A stretch of 47,985 nucleotides of DNA from RGIG995 sp045542115 (GCA_045542115.1 JAZQKK010000034.1:1-47985); one strand, 5' to 3'; shown: positions 34,379 through 43,484, counted from the stretch's first letter. Made by a program: numbers and translations. The notes: generated by a model not told the origin, from the sequence alone.

Positions 34379-35980
34379 TTATTCCGTATATCCTTTTTCT
34401 TTTTTCCATTGGAGGAAATCTTCGTAACCACCGGCGTAGTCCAAGACCCGGTCGGGACGAATCTCAATGACCCGGTCGGCGACGGTGGAGACCATTTCGT
34501 AGTCGTGGGTGGTAAACATCATTCCGCCTTTAAAGGCCTTCAATCCGTCGTTGACGGCGGTGATGGATTCCAGGTCCAAGTGGTCGGTGGGCTGGTCCAA
34601 AATCAGGAAGTTGCTTCCAAACATCATCATCCGGGAGAACATACACCGAACCTTTTCTCCCCCGGAAAGCACGTGGACCGGCTTATAGACCGCATCCCCG
34701 GAGAACAGCATCCGGCCCAAAAATCCCCGGAGGTAACTTTCGGTCTGGTCTTTGGAATATTGCCGCATCCAGTCGATGATACTGTCGTTGCAATCGTCAA
34801 AATATTTAGTATTGTCGTGGGGGAAATAAGAGGTGGTGATGGATTGTCCCCACTTGTATTCTCCGGCATCGGCGGTATCTTCTTCCATCAGAATACGGAA
34901 CAGGGAGGTGATGGCCAACTCGTTACCCACCAAGGCGACTTTTTCGTTCCGATTGAGGGTAAAGGATAAATTTTCAAACAAGGGTTGCCCGTTCAGGGAT
35001 TTGGAAAGGCCGGTCACTTCCAGCACGTCTTTGCCCGCTTCCCGGTCGGCTTCAAATCCAATAAAGGGATACCGTCTGGAAGAGGCGGGAATCTCTTCCA
35101 CCGTCAGTTTATCCAACAATTTCCGGCGGGACGTGGCCTGACGGGACTTGGATTTATTGGCAGAGAACCGGGAAATAAATTCCTGCAATTCCCGAATTTT
35201 TTCTTCATTCTTTTTATTCTGCTGTTTAATAAGCCGCTGCATCAATTGGGAAGATTCGTACCAGAATTCGTAGTTCCCCACGTACATCTTAATGCCGGTA
35301 AAGTCAATATCCACGATGTTGGTACACACGTCATTCAAAAAGTGGCGGTCGTGGGAAACCACCAAAACCGTACCGAAATAGTCGCTGAGAAAATCTTCCA
35401 GCCAAATCACCGCGTCCAAATCCAAACCGTTGGTCGGTTCGTCCAAGAGGATAATATCGGGATTGCCAAACAAGGCCTGGGCAAGGAGGACCTTGATTTT
35501 TTCACTTTCCTTCAAATCGGACATCGAAGCGTAGAGAATATCCTCGCTTAACCCCAGCCCCTGAATCAAGCGGGAGGCGTCGGATTCCGCTTCCCAACCG
35601 TTCATTTCCGCAAAAATACCTTCCAATTCCGAGGCACGCACGCCATCTTCGTCGGAAAAATCCTCCTTCATATACAGGGCGTCTTTTTCTCTCATTACCT
35701 CGTACAGTTTGGGGTTGCCCATAATAACCGTATCAAGGACAGTGTACGTATCGTAAGCAAAGTGGTCTTGCTTCAACACCGACATCCGGGTGTCGGGAGC
35801 AATAGAGACCGAGCCGGAGGAAGGCTCCAATTCTCCGCACAAAATCCGCAAGAAAGTGGATTTTCCCGCTCCGTTGGCTCCGATGACCCCGTAACAGTTT
35901 CCGGGGGTGAATTGCAGGTCTACGTGCTTAAATAACAGCTGACCGCCGAAATTAAAACTTAAATCATTTACGTTTATCAT
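34379..35980 (-). CDS. ABC-F family ATPase with one consensus and one degenerate ATP site
   Basis: The 533-residue protein has two ABC domains joined by a basic, helical linker (about 245-295) and no membrane segment, which is the ABC-F layout (YkpA/YbiT-like branch). NBD1 has Walker A GANGAGKST (34-42) and D180/E181, but its signature region reads SMSDLKESEK (152-161). NBD2 has an intact signature LSGGEK (438-443), but its Walker A reads GNELAITS (352-359) without the lysine, and the catalytic Glu is Gln (D462, Q463). ABC-F proteins act on ribosomes, in translation or antibiotic protection; which applies here is unknown. Its start overlaps the alaX-like stop by 4 bases. Confidence 0.93.
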   Translation of the reverse strand: MINVNDLSFNFGGQLLFKHVDLQFTPGNCYGVIGANGAGKSTFLRILCGELEPSSGSVSIAPDTRMSVLKQDHFAYDTYTVLDTVIMGNPKLYEVMREKDALYMKEDFSDEDGVRASELEGIFAEMNGWEAESDASRLIQGLGLSEDILYASMSDLKESEKIKVLLAQALFGNPDIILLDEPTNGLDLDAVIWLEDFLSDYFGTVLVVSHDRHFLNDVCTNIVDIDFTGIKMYVGNYEFWYESSQLMQRLIKQQNKKNEEKIRELQEFISRFSANKSKSRQATSRRKLLDKLTVEEIPASSRRYPFIGFEADREAGKDVLEVTGLSKSLNGQPLFENLSFTLNRNEKVALVGNELAITSLFRILMEEDTADAGEYKWGQSITTSYFPHDNTKYFDDCNDSIIDWMRQYSKDQTESYLRGFLGRMLFSGDAVYKPVHVLSGGEKVRCMFSRMMMFGSNFLILDQPTDHLDLESITAVNDGLKAFKGGMMFTTHDYEMVSTVADRVIEIRPDRVLDYAGGYEDFLQWKKEKGYTE

Positions 35981-37131
35981 AGTTGAAACTCCTTAAAAAA
36001 CTCCCGTATTCTCCCTTCCGTGCAAGAAAACGAACCCTGAATCATCGTATCGGTTCCTCCGCCTCGGCCGGAAAGAGCACCGTTTATCCCTTTTGCCGCA
36101 TCTTTCAATCCGCCGGATGCGGCGATGACGTAGCGGTAACCGTCGGTATCGTTCCCCGCAAGGCAAACGAAACAACCGGTGCATTTTTGGACTCCTTTGT
36201 TGGCGGCAGACCGCATCGCGTCCCCCTCGGCACAGGGAGAAACAAAGCACAGATTTCCTTGGGTAAATGCAATCCCTTCCAGCCGCAAAAGAAGGTTTTC
36301 CTTCAAAAGAAGATTGTATTGCCGGGTCAAGTCGTGATAGTCCCGGGACAGTTTTCCCGCCACCTCAAAGACCTGTCCCCGAGGGGTGGAAAACAAAGCG
36401 GAAAGGGATTTCTCATCGTCTCGAAGAGCTTGATATTCCCCATAAGCATCCCCTCCGCAACGGACGGTCAGACGGGTTCCGCCTTTCCATCGAATGGCGT
36501 CAACGATATAGATCCCGCCGATTTCTCCGGTATACTTTACGTGAGGTGCGCAACAGGCACAGGTGTCGATTCCTTCCACGGTCACGATGCGTACCGCTTC
36601 GGTCAATTCTTTTTTACTGCGGTACTGCAAGACGTTCAATTCTTCCTCCGTCGGGTAAAAACAACGGATGGGAACATTGTTCCACACCGACTGATTGGCG
36701 GATTGTTCCACCCGCCGGACATCTTGGGCAGACAATTCCCCGCTGTAATCCATCGTCATTTCGGCAGCGGACAGATGAAATCCCACGTTTTCGTACCCGA
36801 ACAGGGTATGAACGATGCCGGAAACGATATGCTCCCCGGAATGATTCTGCATCCGACGAAAGCGCTCTTTCCAATCCAAACGCCCTTCCACGGTGCTTCC
36901 CACGGGAATCGCTTCTTCCGTCCTATGATAGATCAAGCCGTTCCGGATTTGAGTATCTTTCACGGCAATTCCGTTCAGCAGACCTTGGTCCCCGTACTGT
37001 CCGCCCCCTTCTGGGAAAAAGGCGGTGCGGTCCAAAACGATATCGAAACCCTTTTCCAGCGGGATACATTCCAAACCCGTGGCGGAAAAGGTATGGCAAT
37101 ACGCATCAAGGTCATACAATTTTTCGGTCAT
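35977..37131 (-). CDS. AlaX-type alanyl-tRNA editing protein with DHHA1-like domain
   Basis: The 384-residue protein resembles the editing half of alanyl-tRNA synthetase. GGGQYGDQG opens the N-terminal domain, HSGEH and CACCAPH supply the zinc-binding His/Cys residues of the editing site, and a coiled coil (about 250-295) leads to a C-terminal DHHA1-like domain ending in LSGRGGGTDTMIQGSF. It hydrolyses mischarged Ser- or Gly-tRNA(Ala). It is the long AlaX form. Ribosome binding site GGAG; it overlaps the ABC-F gene and follows the methyltransferase by 46 bases. Confidence 0.92.
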   Translation of the reverse strand: MTEKLYDLDAYCHTFSATGLECIPLEKGFDIVLDRTAFFPEGGGQYGDQGLLNGIAVKDTQIRNGLIYHRTEEAIPVGSTVEGRLDWKERFRRMQNHSGEHIVSGIVHTLFGYENVGFHLSAAEMTMDYSGELSAQDVRRVEQSANQSVWNNVPIRCFYPTEEELNVLQYRSKKELTEAVRIVTVEGIDTCACCAPHVKYTGEIGGIYIVDAIRWKGGTRLTVRCGGDAYGEYQALRDDEKSLSALFSTPRGQVFEVAGKLSRDYHDLTRQYNLLLKENLLLRLEGIAFTQGNLCFVSPCAEGDAMRSAANKGVQKCTGCFVCLAGNDTDGYRYVIAASGGLKDAAKGINGALSGRGGGTDTMIQGSFSCTEGRIREFFKEFQL

Positions 37132-37177
37132 TTAAAACTCCGTTTCTTGCAGAACATACATCTGCATCAGCGAGCTT

Positions 37178-37732
37178 TCACTTATTCTTCTCAATCAAAT
37201 AAAAGAAGGGACAATCGGGGGCGTTAACGATACGAAGGCAGGCAACGCTGTACTGCTTTTGGGGTAGTCTACAAAACGTTTCCTGCAACAATTCCCCTTC
37301 CAAGCGACCTTCTTCGTGTCCGGGATAGACTGCCACCAAAAGAGCACCCTTGGGGGCGAGAAGAGACAGAGCCGTCTCCACTGCCGGCAAGGTCGTTTCC
37401 CGCAGCGTGGTAACCGACTTATCTCCTCCGGGCAAAAAACCAAGATTGAAAATCCCCGCACAGATAAGGGAAGGGATATATTCCGCCGCCCGATGATGGG
37501 AATCGCAAATCAACGTGTAATTTTCAAAGGGGGCCTCGGCCTTCATTCGTTCTTGGGTCCGGGCCACCGCTTGGGGTTGAATGTCAAAGGCATAGACCTG
37601 TCCGGCCTGTCCCACCTGCTCCGAAAGCCACAAGGTATCGTTTCCGTTGCCCATCGTGAAATCCGCAACCGTTCCCCCGGGAAGGATGTGGGGAAGTAGA
37701 AATTCTTTTTCGGTCTGACGAAGGTTGAGCAT
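37178..37732 (-). CDS. mnmM: MnmM-like (YtqB) tRNA methyltransferase, PF06962 family
   Basis: The 184-residue protein has motif I ADFTMGNGNDTLWLSE and FNLGFLPGGDKSVTT, the two landmarks of the YtqB/PF06962 family. B. subtilis YtqB, now MnmM, methylates nm5s2U34 of tRNA to mnm5s2U with S-adenosylmethionine. I start at ATG 37732, which overlaps the upstream stop as TAATG; a longer frame to 37873 lies inside that gene. Its neighbours (AlaX, ABC-F) also concern translation. Confidence 0.88.
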   Translation of the reverse strand: MLNLRQTEKEFLLPHILPGGTVADFTMGNGNDTLWLSEQVGQAGQVYAFDIQPQAVARTQERMKAEAPFENYTLICDSHHRAAEYIPSLICAGIFNLGFLPGGDKSVTTLRETTLPAVETALSLLAPKGALLVAVYPGHEEGRLEGELLQETFCRLPQKQYSVACLRIVNAPDCPFFYLIEKNK

Positions 37733-38361
37733 TATTTCCGGCCTCCCAACAGATATTCCATCGCCCACGCCGCGTCCACCACCGTGGGAGAAGGTTCGGG
37801 GAAACGGAATTGAGCCGCCGCCTGTTCGAAGGTGGATTTGGCAAGAGACACCGATAAATCTCCTTCGGGGCATTGGAACAAAAGTCCGTATCCATCCCCG
37901 TCAGGATAAAACAAAACGTCGTTGAGCGTCTTGTCGGGATATTTCTTTCGAACGTCCTGCGCAAAATACAACTTAATAATTTCCACCACCCGGTCGTCAA
38001 GCCCGGAGGAAAAGATCTCGGTCTTTTCGCAAAGATGGGAGGGGGAGTTTACGTAGCGCCGGCGGATGTCCGTCGTTTTTCCAAAAGCAGACAAAGCGGA
38101 CAGAGCCTCTTCCATCGCCTGAATCTCTTCTTCGCAGGTCAGGTTGCACACCGCCACCGTACGGTCCTTGTCCACCCAGAGAAGATAATGATTCAGATAC
38201 ATCTCTTTCTGGCAATGGGGACAGGGGAAGGTAAACAGACTCCCGTCGGTCAGATTAGCTTCCTGATCCTCCGGTCTACTCCGATCCACCTGAGTAATGA
38301 CCCGGGCGGAAAATTCCTTCCCGCAAGAAGTACAAACAAGTTTTTGCCGTTCGGAACGCAT
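37732..38361 (-). CDS. CpXC-domain protein
   Basis: The 209-residue protein has an N-terminal CpXC-type zinc module, with LVCTSCGKEF and FPCPHCQKEMYLNHYLLWVDK, followed by an acidic helical region (EEEIQAMEEAL) and a C-terminal alpha/beta part (VVEIIKLYFAQDV, LLFQCPEGDLSVSLAKSTFEQ). CpXC proteins have no known function. It leads the operon, with AGAGG ahead of the ATG, and is translationally coupled to mnmM. Confidence 0.78.
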   Translation of the reverse strand: MRSERQKLVCTSCGKEFSARVITQVDRSRPEDQEANLTDGSLFTFPCPHCQKEMYLNHYLLWVDKDRTVAVCNLTCEEEIQAMEEALSALSAFGKTTDIRRRYVNSPSHLCEKTEIFSSGLDDRVVEIIKLYFAQDVRKKYPDKTLNDVLFYPDGDGYGLLFQCPEGDLSVSLAKSTFEQAAAQFRFPEPSPTVVDAAWAMEYLLGGRK

Positions 38362-38392
38362 AAAAAAACCTCTTTAACAATCATATTTTGTT

Positions 38393-38421
38393 ATTATACC
38401 ATAAATTGTAAAAAAAAGCAA
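38393..38421 (-). promoter_or_regulatory. Promoter of the CpXC-mnmM-alaX-abcF unit
   Basis: On the minus strand TTGCTT (38421-38416) and TATAAT (38398-38393) are 17 bp apart, 31 bases before the ATG. Confidence 0.85.
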
Positions 38422-38465
38422 GGCTGCCGTAGATATTTTTAGAAGAGAACGTCGGAAAAACAAGT

Positions 38466-38500
38466 AAAAAACACGAGTCTTGAATCTGTTCAAGACTCGT
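38466..38500 (-). terminator. Terminator of dut
   Basis: A 12-bp perfect stem (38473-38484 with 38489-38500) with a 4-base loop is followed on the minus strand by GTTTTTT, directly after the dut stop. Confidence 0.92.
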
Positions 38501-38506
38501 TTCTTT

Positions 38507-38944
38507 TTATTTCGTTCCCGTAGAACCGAAACCGCCGGCCCCCCGGTGAGTATCAGACAGGTCGTCCGCCTCCTCAAAATCCACCCGCAAGAAGGGGGTG
38601 ACGACCAACTGAGCGACCCGTTCTCCGGCATCGACCCTTTGAGGCTGGGTCGAATGATTGTAAAGACAGACCATAATCTCGCCCCGGTAGTCTGCGTCGA
38701 TAACCCCTACTTTATTGGCCGGCGCAAGCCCCCGCTTGGTGGCAAGGCCGCTGCGGGCGTAGATCAGACCGGCGTATCCCTCGGGGATTTCCAGGGCAAT
38801 GCCGGTATGAATCAAAACGCTCTGACCGGGCTGCAAGTCTGCCCCTTCCAGTGCATATAGATCCGCTCCTGCCGCGGCAAGAGAACCGTAAGTGGGAACT
38901 TGGGCATTTTCGTCTAATTTTTTAAAGCGAATACGTACCGGCAT
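38507..38944 (-). CDS. dut: dUTP diphosphatase
   Basis: The 145-residue protein is a trimeric-type dUTPase. The five motifs are visible: AAGADLYA, YARSGLATKRGL, ANKVGVIDADYRGEI, GERVAQLVV and the mobile C-terminal RGAGGFGSTG that closes over the substrate. It converts dUTP to dUMP and pyrophosphate, keeping uracil out of DNA and feeding thymidylate synthesis. It is monocistronic with its own promoter and terminator. Confidence 0.97.
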   Translation of the reverse strand: MPVRIRFKKLDENAQVPTYGSLAAAGADLYALEGADLQPGQSVLIHTGIALEIPEGYAGLIYARSGLATKRGLAPANKVGVIDADYRGEIMVCLYNHSTQPQRVDAGERVAQLVVTPFLRVDFEEADDLSDTHRGAGGFGSTGTK

Positions 38945-38976
38945 CGTTAAAACCTCACTGTTGATATTTCCCCTCC

Positions 38977-39005
38977 ATTATAACAAAAATAAACAAAAAA
39001 AACAA
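38977..39005 (-). promoter_or_regulatory. Promoter of dut
   Basis: On the minus strand TTGTTT (39005-39000) and TATAAT (38982-38977) are 17 bp apart within A/T-rich sequence. Confidence 0.7.
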
Positions 39006-39077
39006 GGAAAAAAGTATTACATTTTTTTCTTGGAGAAAAACCCGGATATTTTCCTGTTTTATGCGGGAAAAAGACTA

Positions 39078-39106
39078 TTGACAATTCATACTTATTGGGG
39101 TATAAT
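39078..39106 (+). promoter_or_regulatory. Promoter of the 1060-residue orphan gene
   Basis: TTGACA (39078-39083) and TATAAT (39101-39106) are 17 bp apart, a full-consensus promoter. GAGG follows, ahead of the ATG at 39136. Confidence 0.92.
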
Positions 39107-39135
39107 GAAAGAAAAATCTCCTTTGAGGTGTTTTT

Positions 39136-42100
39136 ATGGAACGATATCTTTCTCTGCGAGCCGACAAAAAACCCCTATGCATCAAACCCGGAAAACGTGT
39201 TGATTATACCTTTGACGGGACCGATGTCAAAGATGCTTGCCGGTTGCATTTCACCGGAGAAACGGCGCAGTTCTATCAATGGAAAAGCGAACCGGACTAT
39301 TCGATGCTCTATCGCCGCATCGACGACAGTCTTTGCACCGAAGAAGCGTGGAGAGACCAATATTGTCTGAAAATGGAATCTCCCGACGGGTCGTACCCTC
39401 TGATCGCATACCATAAGATAACCTTTCCGTTGAAGTTGTCTTACCTTCGTTTCCATTATTATTCCGACGATTGGTTCCTTGGAATTTCCGTAAAGGGAGA
39501 CGATCTTTCCTTACAACCCGGGGGATACCTTCGGTTTCGGGCAGAAATACGATATAAAAAAGATGGGACGTCTCCCCTGTTTACCTTGCAAGACCCGGAT
39601 GAAATTTTTGAGATTCCCTTGCCGGTGGGAACCTACGACTGGCAAGACCTGGAAATCCCACTGACCTTTGATACCCAAAAAGCCGCATCCATCGCTCTGA
39701 TTTTGGAAGGAGAAGGATATACGGGAACGGTCTTTGCGGAACGCCCCCGATTCTACTCCGATTCCGAATGGAATCTTGCTCCGGAGTTTGCTCCAAACTC
39801 GGCGGAACGCCCCCAATTCACCTGGTTTGGCGTCAATCTTTCCCACAAAGAATGGGTGGGACTGAACGTGGCGTTAAACGGAGAAACCTTCTTTTCCGGA
39901 GAAATTTTTGAACGGTGTCATATCCGCTCCGAGGAGGAAATTCCTTTGAACGGTGCAAAAATTTTGCCCGAAAAAAACACCCTGACCTTCACCGTCACTT
40001 CCGATTATCGGGATGCCTTAGCGTATAATTTGTTTGACATCGGATTGGTCTGCCAACCCCCGTCTTTTGTGGCGGCCTGTCCGGACGTAATCACCGCAGG
40101 CGTTCCCTTTGCAGTTTTGGTGGAAACGGAGCGGGGAAGAGAAGTAACGTTGTGTTCCGATACGGTCTTCCCCGTCAATCTTGAATCGGAACAGGACGGA
40201 TTGAACGTCATCTTGCTCCAATGCGACAATCCCCAAAATGATTTGAAATTTACCTTAAAATACGACAATCAGACCGAGACCTGCACCGTTGAACGGTGCG
40301 TGCTCAAAACCGAAGATAACGTTCTGACCGGCACGGGAGATATGGTATACGTACCCAACGAACCGGAGGGAATGAAACAGTTTTTGAAATGGTATTTCTC
40401 GCACCGGATCGGGAATTTCATTACCATTCGTCCCACCTACCGTTGGTGCGGAACTAGAAGTCTTGACAACGACCTGTGGCAAAAAACCGCCGCCCTTCTC
40501 AACAAAGCCGGGATAAAATACGCCCATATGATGGACGGGCGGGAAATGCCGGGGGTAGATGCTAATCCCTCGGAAAAAGCATTGAAAAATCCTTGTTTCC
40601 TGGGACGGCAATCCCACGAATTGGACGGAGCGGTCTCTTACTGGGGAGTTCAGGACTTTACCGGACATCCCTCCGACGACCCTTATCGGGACCTGGTCAT
40701 TCGCCGGTCTAAGACCCACGGGGACACGATGCCTCCCTGGAATCATAGAAACAGCGTTATCGAGAAAAACGGCCGGCGAACCCTTTACCGGGATATCACC
40801 GTGGCAGACGATATGGAACAAGCCTCCAACTCCGCAGTAGAAAATCTCGTGCGAATCCGGGGAACGCTTCCTCGCCACACCGGACCGTCTACCCTGTTCA
40901 AATATTTCTATCAGGCCGGATATGAATGGACCGGAGCGGAATTGATGTACGGGCCTCAGGAAACCACCTGTGCCGCAATACGGGGCGCGTCGAAGGCCTA
41001 CGGCAAACCCATCGTCGGCGCCCATCACGCGATACAGTGGTCTACCACACCCCACGACAGCGACCAAAAGAATCTGCGGTACCGATTGGCTCTGTTCGGG
41101 ACTTACCTGCAAGGAATCCACCATATTAACACCGAAGAGGGGTTATGGCACGTGGAAGAGCATTACACGGGATTCAACCGTTTCTCGGAAACCTGCAAAA
41201 AACACCGGAAGCAGCAGACCGATTTTTATCGGTACGTACAGACCCACTCCCGCACCGGGGAATTCTATACCCCCGTGGCATTCCTGCAAGGACGGTACGA
41301 TGGGTGGGATTGCTTTACCCGGTCTACGGTATGGGGAAAACCGTCGATGCCTTACGCCGAACCGGAACAGGCCTGGGATACGTTGCAGTATTTCTATCCC
41401 CTCAACAAAAATGAAGCGATTTACCGCCATCCCTGTCCCAACGAGCCGGTGGGATACTATTCGGGAACCCCCCACGGAAACGTGGACATCATTCCTATCG
41501 AACAGGAAGATTACTCTGCCTATCCGTTGTTGGTGGCCTTGGGATACAACAAAGCCATCGGCAAAGATTTCGACAAATTGCAGCGGTACGCCGAAACCGG
41601 CGGAACGCTGATTCTGGGGTTGGCCCAATGCTCCGAGACCACGAACCGAAAGGATGTGGTGGAGTTAAACCACACGTATTTGAATCACCCCTTCCGTCAC
41701 GCCGTAGCGCCCGTCGGAGACTTTACTTCGGATACCTTCCGGGGGAATCCTCTTACCGTGGGAACCCCTCCCGCCGAGGCGACTCCCGTTCTGCATACCG
41801 ATTCCAGGAAGATTTTGGCCTATTCTCTGCCGGTAGGAAAAGGAACGGTGTTCGTCATCAACGCAAAAGAATACGCCGGAAATACGGGCGTTTCGATGGC
41901 GTACAAAGAAGTATTGAACGCGATTCTTCCCGGAATACTCAAAAAGGAATCGGTCTACGCTCAGGGAGATGATGCGGTTCAGTTTGCCATTTATCGACAA
42001 CCGGACGGAAGTTCCCACGTCTACTTTATGGCAATGGATTGGTATCATTCCACCGATTCCCATCGGAGGGGAACGTTGCAGATAGGACAGCACCATTACG

Positions 42101-42318
42101 CCGTTCCCGCACCCTTGGCAAATCCCGTCAAAGCAGTGATAAATCAAGGGGTTGCCCTCTGGTGCAACGACGGAGAAGGAGACGTTATTTCGGTCAATAA
42201 CACATCTGCGATGCTGCAAGGAATAGGTCGATGCGTCTTTACCGTCGCCAAAGACGGAAAAACCGCCGAAATTCCCGTAGACTTTACCCAATCTTCCCTC
42301 CAAACGATTTCGCTTTAA
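39136..42318 (+). CDS. Large cytoplasmic protein of unknown family, probably carbohydrate-active
   Basis: I do not recognise the family of this 1060-residue protein. It has no signal peptide or membrane segment. Residues 1-330 look like two or more beta-sandwich domains (GGYLRFRAEIRYKKDG, VGLNVALNGETFFSGEIFERCHI). Residues about 395-760 look like a TIM barrel (FITIRPTYRWCGTRSLDND, AGIKYAHMMDGREMPG, WTGAELMYGPQET, GIHHINTEEGLWHVEEHY) with candidate acids in AELMYGPQE and NTEEG. Residues about 790-930 resemble the GATase-like domain that follows GH42-type barrels (YPLLVALGYNK, AETGGTLILGLAQ). A beta-rich end follows. It is monocistronic. A glycosidase-type role is inference. Confidence 0.6.
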   Translation: MERYLSLRADKKPLCIKPGKRVDYTFDGTDVKDACRLHFTGETAQFYQWKSEPDYSMLYRRIDDSLCTEEAWRDQYCLKMESPDGSYPLIAYHKITFPLKLSYLRFHYYSDDWFLGISVKGDDLSLQPGGYLRFRAEIRYKKDGTSPLFTLQDPDEIFEIPLPVGTYDWQDLEIPLTFDTQKAASIALILEGEGYTGTVFAERPRFYSDSEWNLAPEFAPNSAERPQFTWFGVNLSHKEWVGLNVALNGETFFSGEIFERCHIRSEEEIPLNGAKILPEKNTLTFTVTSDYRDALAYNLFDIGLVCQPPSFVAACPDVITAGVPFAVLVETERGREVTLCSDTVFPVNLESEQDGLNVILLQCDNPQNDLKFTLKYDNQTETCTVERCVLKTEDNVLTGTGDMVYVPNEPEGMKQFLKWYFSHRIGNFITIRPTYRWCGTRSLDNDLWQKTAALLNKAGIKYAHMMDGREMPGVDANPSEKALKNPCFLGRQSHELDGAVSYWGVQDFTGHPSDDPYRDLVIRRSKTHGDTMPPWNHRNSVIEKNGRRTLYRDITVADDMEQASNSAVENLVRIRGTLPRHTGPSTLFKYFYQAGYEWTGAELMYGPQETTCAAIRGASKAYGKPIVGAHHAIQWSTTPHDSDQKNLRYRLALFGTYLQGIHHINTEEGLWHVEEHYTGFNRFSETCKKHRKQQTDFYRYVQTHSRTGEFYTPVAFLQGRYDGWDCFTRSTVWGKPSMPYAEPEQAWDTLQYFYPLNKNEAIYRHPCPNEPVGYYSGTPHGNVDIIPIEQEDYSAYPLLVALGYNKAIGKDFDKLQRYAETGGTLILGLAQCSETTNRKDVVELNHTYLNHPFRHAVAPVGDFTSDTFRGNPLTVGTPPAEATPVLHTDSRKILAYSLPVGKGTVFVINAKEYAGNTGVSMAYKEVLNAILPGILKKESVYAQGDDAVQFAIYRQPDGSSHVYFMAMDWYHSTDSHRRGTLQIGQHHYAVPAPLANPVKAVINQGVALWCNDGEGDVISVNNTSAMLQGIGRCVFTVAKDGKTAEIPVDFTQSSLQTISL

Positions 42319-42322
42319 GCAT

Positions 42323-42362
42323 AAAAAAAGAGCCTTTTTACACAACGTAAAAGGCTCTTTTT
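42323..42362. terminator. Bidirectional intrinsic terminator
   Basis: An inverted repeat of about 14 bp (AAAAGAGCCTTTT and its complement) with an 8-base loop and A/T tracts lies between the convergent orphan gene and the C39-like gene. Confidence 0.92.
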
Positions 42363-42395
42363 CATTTCCTGTTTGCTCTGAAATTAATTTGGACG

Positions 42396-43358
42396 TTATC
42401 CTCGGAGCATCATCTTATAGAAGACGCTGTATTTTGCCTGAAAATCGGCAAGGGTCGTCCGGGTAGAAGTCCCGGGGTCGTGAATGGTAAAATTGGCAGG
42501 AGTCAAACTACCGCCGGTAAAACCGGTGATAACCACCCAGTGCTGTGCCCCAGACGGAGTAAATCCGCCAATCATTACGGGGCGACCGGCCTGCAATTGA
42601 CGGTAAGCCACCGTCAGATAATCACTCCCGGTATAAGGGGAATAATTGGAAGGCCAGTACAAATCTCCCGAAGAAGAATACCGGACTTCTTTGACCAACG
42701 TTGCCGGGGTTACCGTATAGCCACGGACGGTACTTTCCACCATCGCCATCGCGGTGGTGGTACAGCCTGCCGTACCGATAGTATACCGACTGCTGCCCAG
42801 CCGGATATTAGACCAACGGGAATCGGTCTGAGAATACCGGGGCACGGACAGACGGACAGCGGAATAACCGGAAGAGGGATAGCGCAAAAATTCTTCCGAC
42901 ACGTAGCCAATCTGCGTTCCGGCATACAACACCTTCGCCCATCCCCCGGAGGAAGACAGGACTGTCACCTTGGCACCGTCGGCAAACTGCGAAGCTACCC
43001 GGTAACCGGTGGAGGGGCCGGTGCGGATGTTCAAGCGGTAGCCGTCGGCAAAGACGGTGGCAGAACGGGTGGTCAAAGGCGTAATGTAATCGTCACTGCA
43101 ATATCCGTAGCGACCGGAAGCATATTCCACCTTCCACCAATCTCCGGATTTGGAGACTAACGCTACGGTACTTCCCCGGGAAAGCCCGGTCAAGATCGAA
43201 CCGGACAAGGAGGGAGCAGAACGGACGTTCAGACGGGTCTGGGCGGTGGTCACCGTTCCCGCATTTGCGGTTACGGAAGCGTGGGCCGTCTGGGACAGCC
43301 CGGGAGAAACAACGACCAGGGCCAGAGCAAACAAAAAGGAAATCAATACTTTTTTCAT
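42396..43358 (-). CDS. Secreted SH3b-C39-like cysteine peptidase
   Basis: The 320-residue protein has a signal peptide (MKKVLISFLFALALVVVSPG, cleavage near AHAS). Two bacterial SH3 repeats follow, each with the LNVRSAPS/LNIRTGPS signature (about residues 40-95 and 105-160). Last is a C39-like papain-fold domain with C199 in GTAGCTTTAMAM, H273 in AQHWVVITG and D294 in HDPG. SH3b repeats usually bind cell-wall peptides, so it is probably a wall-associated peptidase or amidase. The start at 43358 follows GGAAAGGAGAG; a longer frame to 43409 is unlikely because it would put 17 charged residues before the signal peptide. Confidence 0.9.
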   Translation of the reverse strand: MKKVLISFLFALALVVVSPGLSQTAHASVTANAGTVTTAQTRLNVRSAPSLSGSILTGLSRGSTVALVSKSGDWWKVEYASGRYGYCSDDYITPLTTRSATVFADGYRLNIRTGPSTGYRVASQFADGAKVTVLSSSGGWAKVLYAGTQIGYVSEEFLRYPSSGYSAVRLSVPRYSQTDSRWSNIRLGSSRYTIGTAGCTTTAMAMVESTVRGYTVTPATLVKEVRYSSSGDLYWPSNYSPYTGSDYLTVAYRQLQAGRPVMIGGFTPSGAQHWVVITGFTGGSLTPANFTIHDPGTSTRTTLADFQAKYSVFYKMMLRG

Positions 43359-43380
43359 ATCGATCTCTCCTTTCCCAACC

Positions 43381-43409
43381 ATTTTACCATACCTCCCCCC
43401 TCTTCGCAA
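43381..43409 (-). promoter_or_regulatory. Probable promoter of the SH3b-C39-like gene
   Basis: On the minus strand TTGCGA (43409-43404) and TAAAAT (43386-43381) are 17 bp apart, 22 bases before the ATG. It is weaker than other promoters in the window. Confidence 0.5.
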
Positions 43410-43484
43410 GGGAGAAATATTTCCAATCCGTGAACCTTTTGTAAACCAAAACGGTTTATTTTGGAAAGAATACCACTCTCCCCC

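Noticed and set aside
35983..37227. A 414-codon frame on the plus strand opposite the AlaX-like gene
   Set aside because: The minus-strand protein has the HSGEH and CACCAPH editing-site motifs; the plus frame has no recognisable features.
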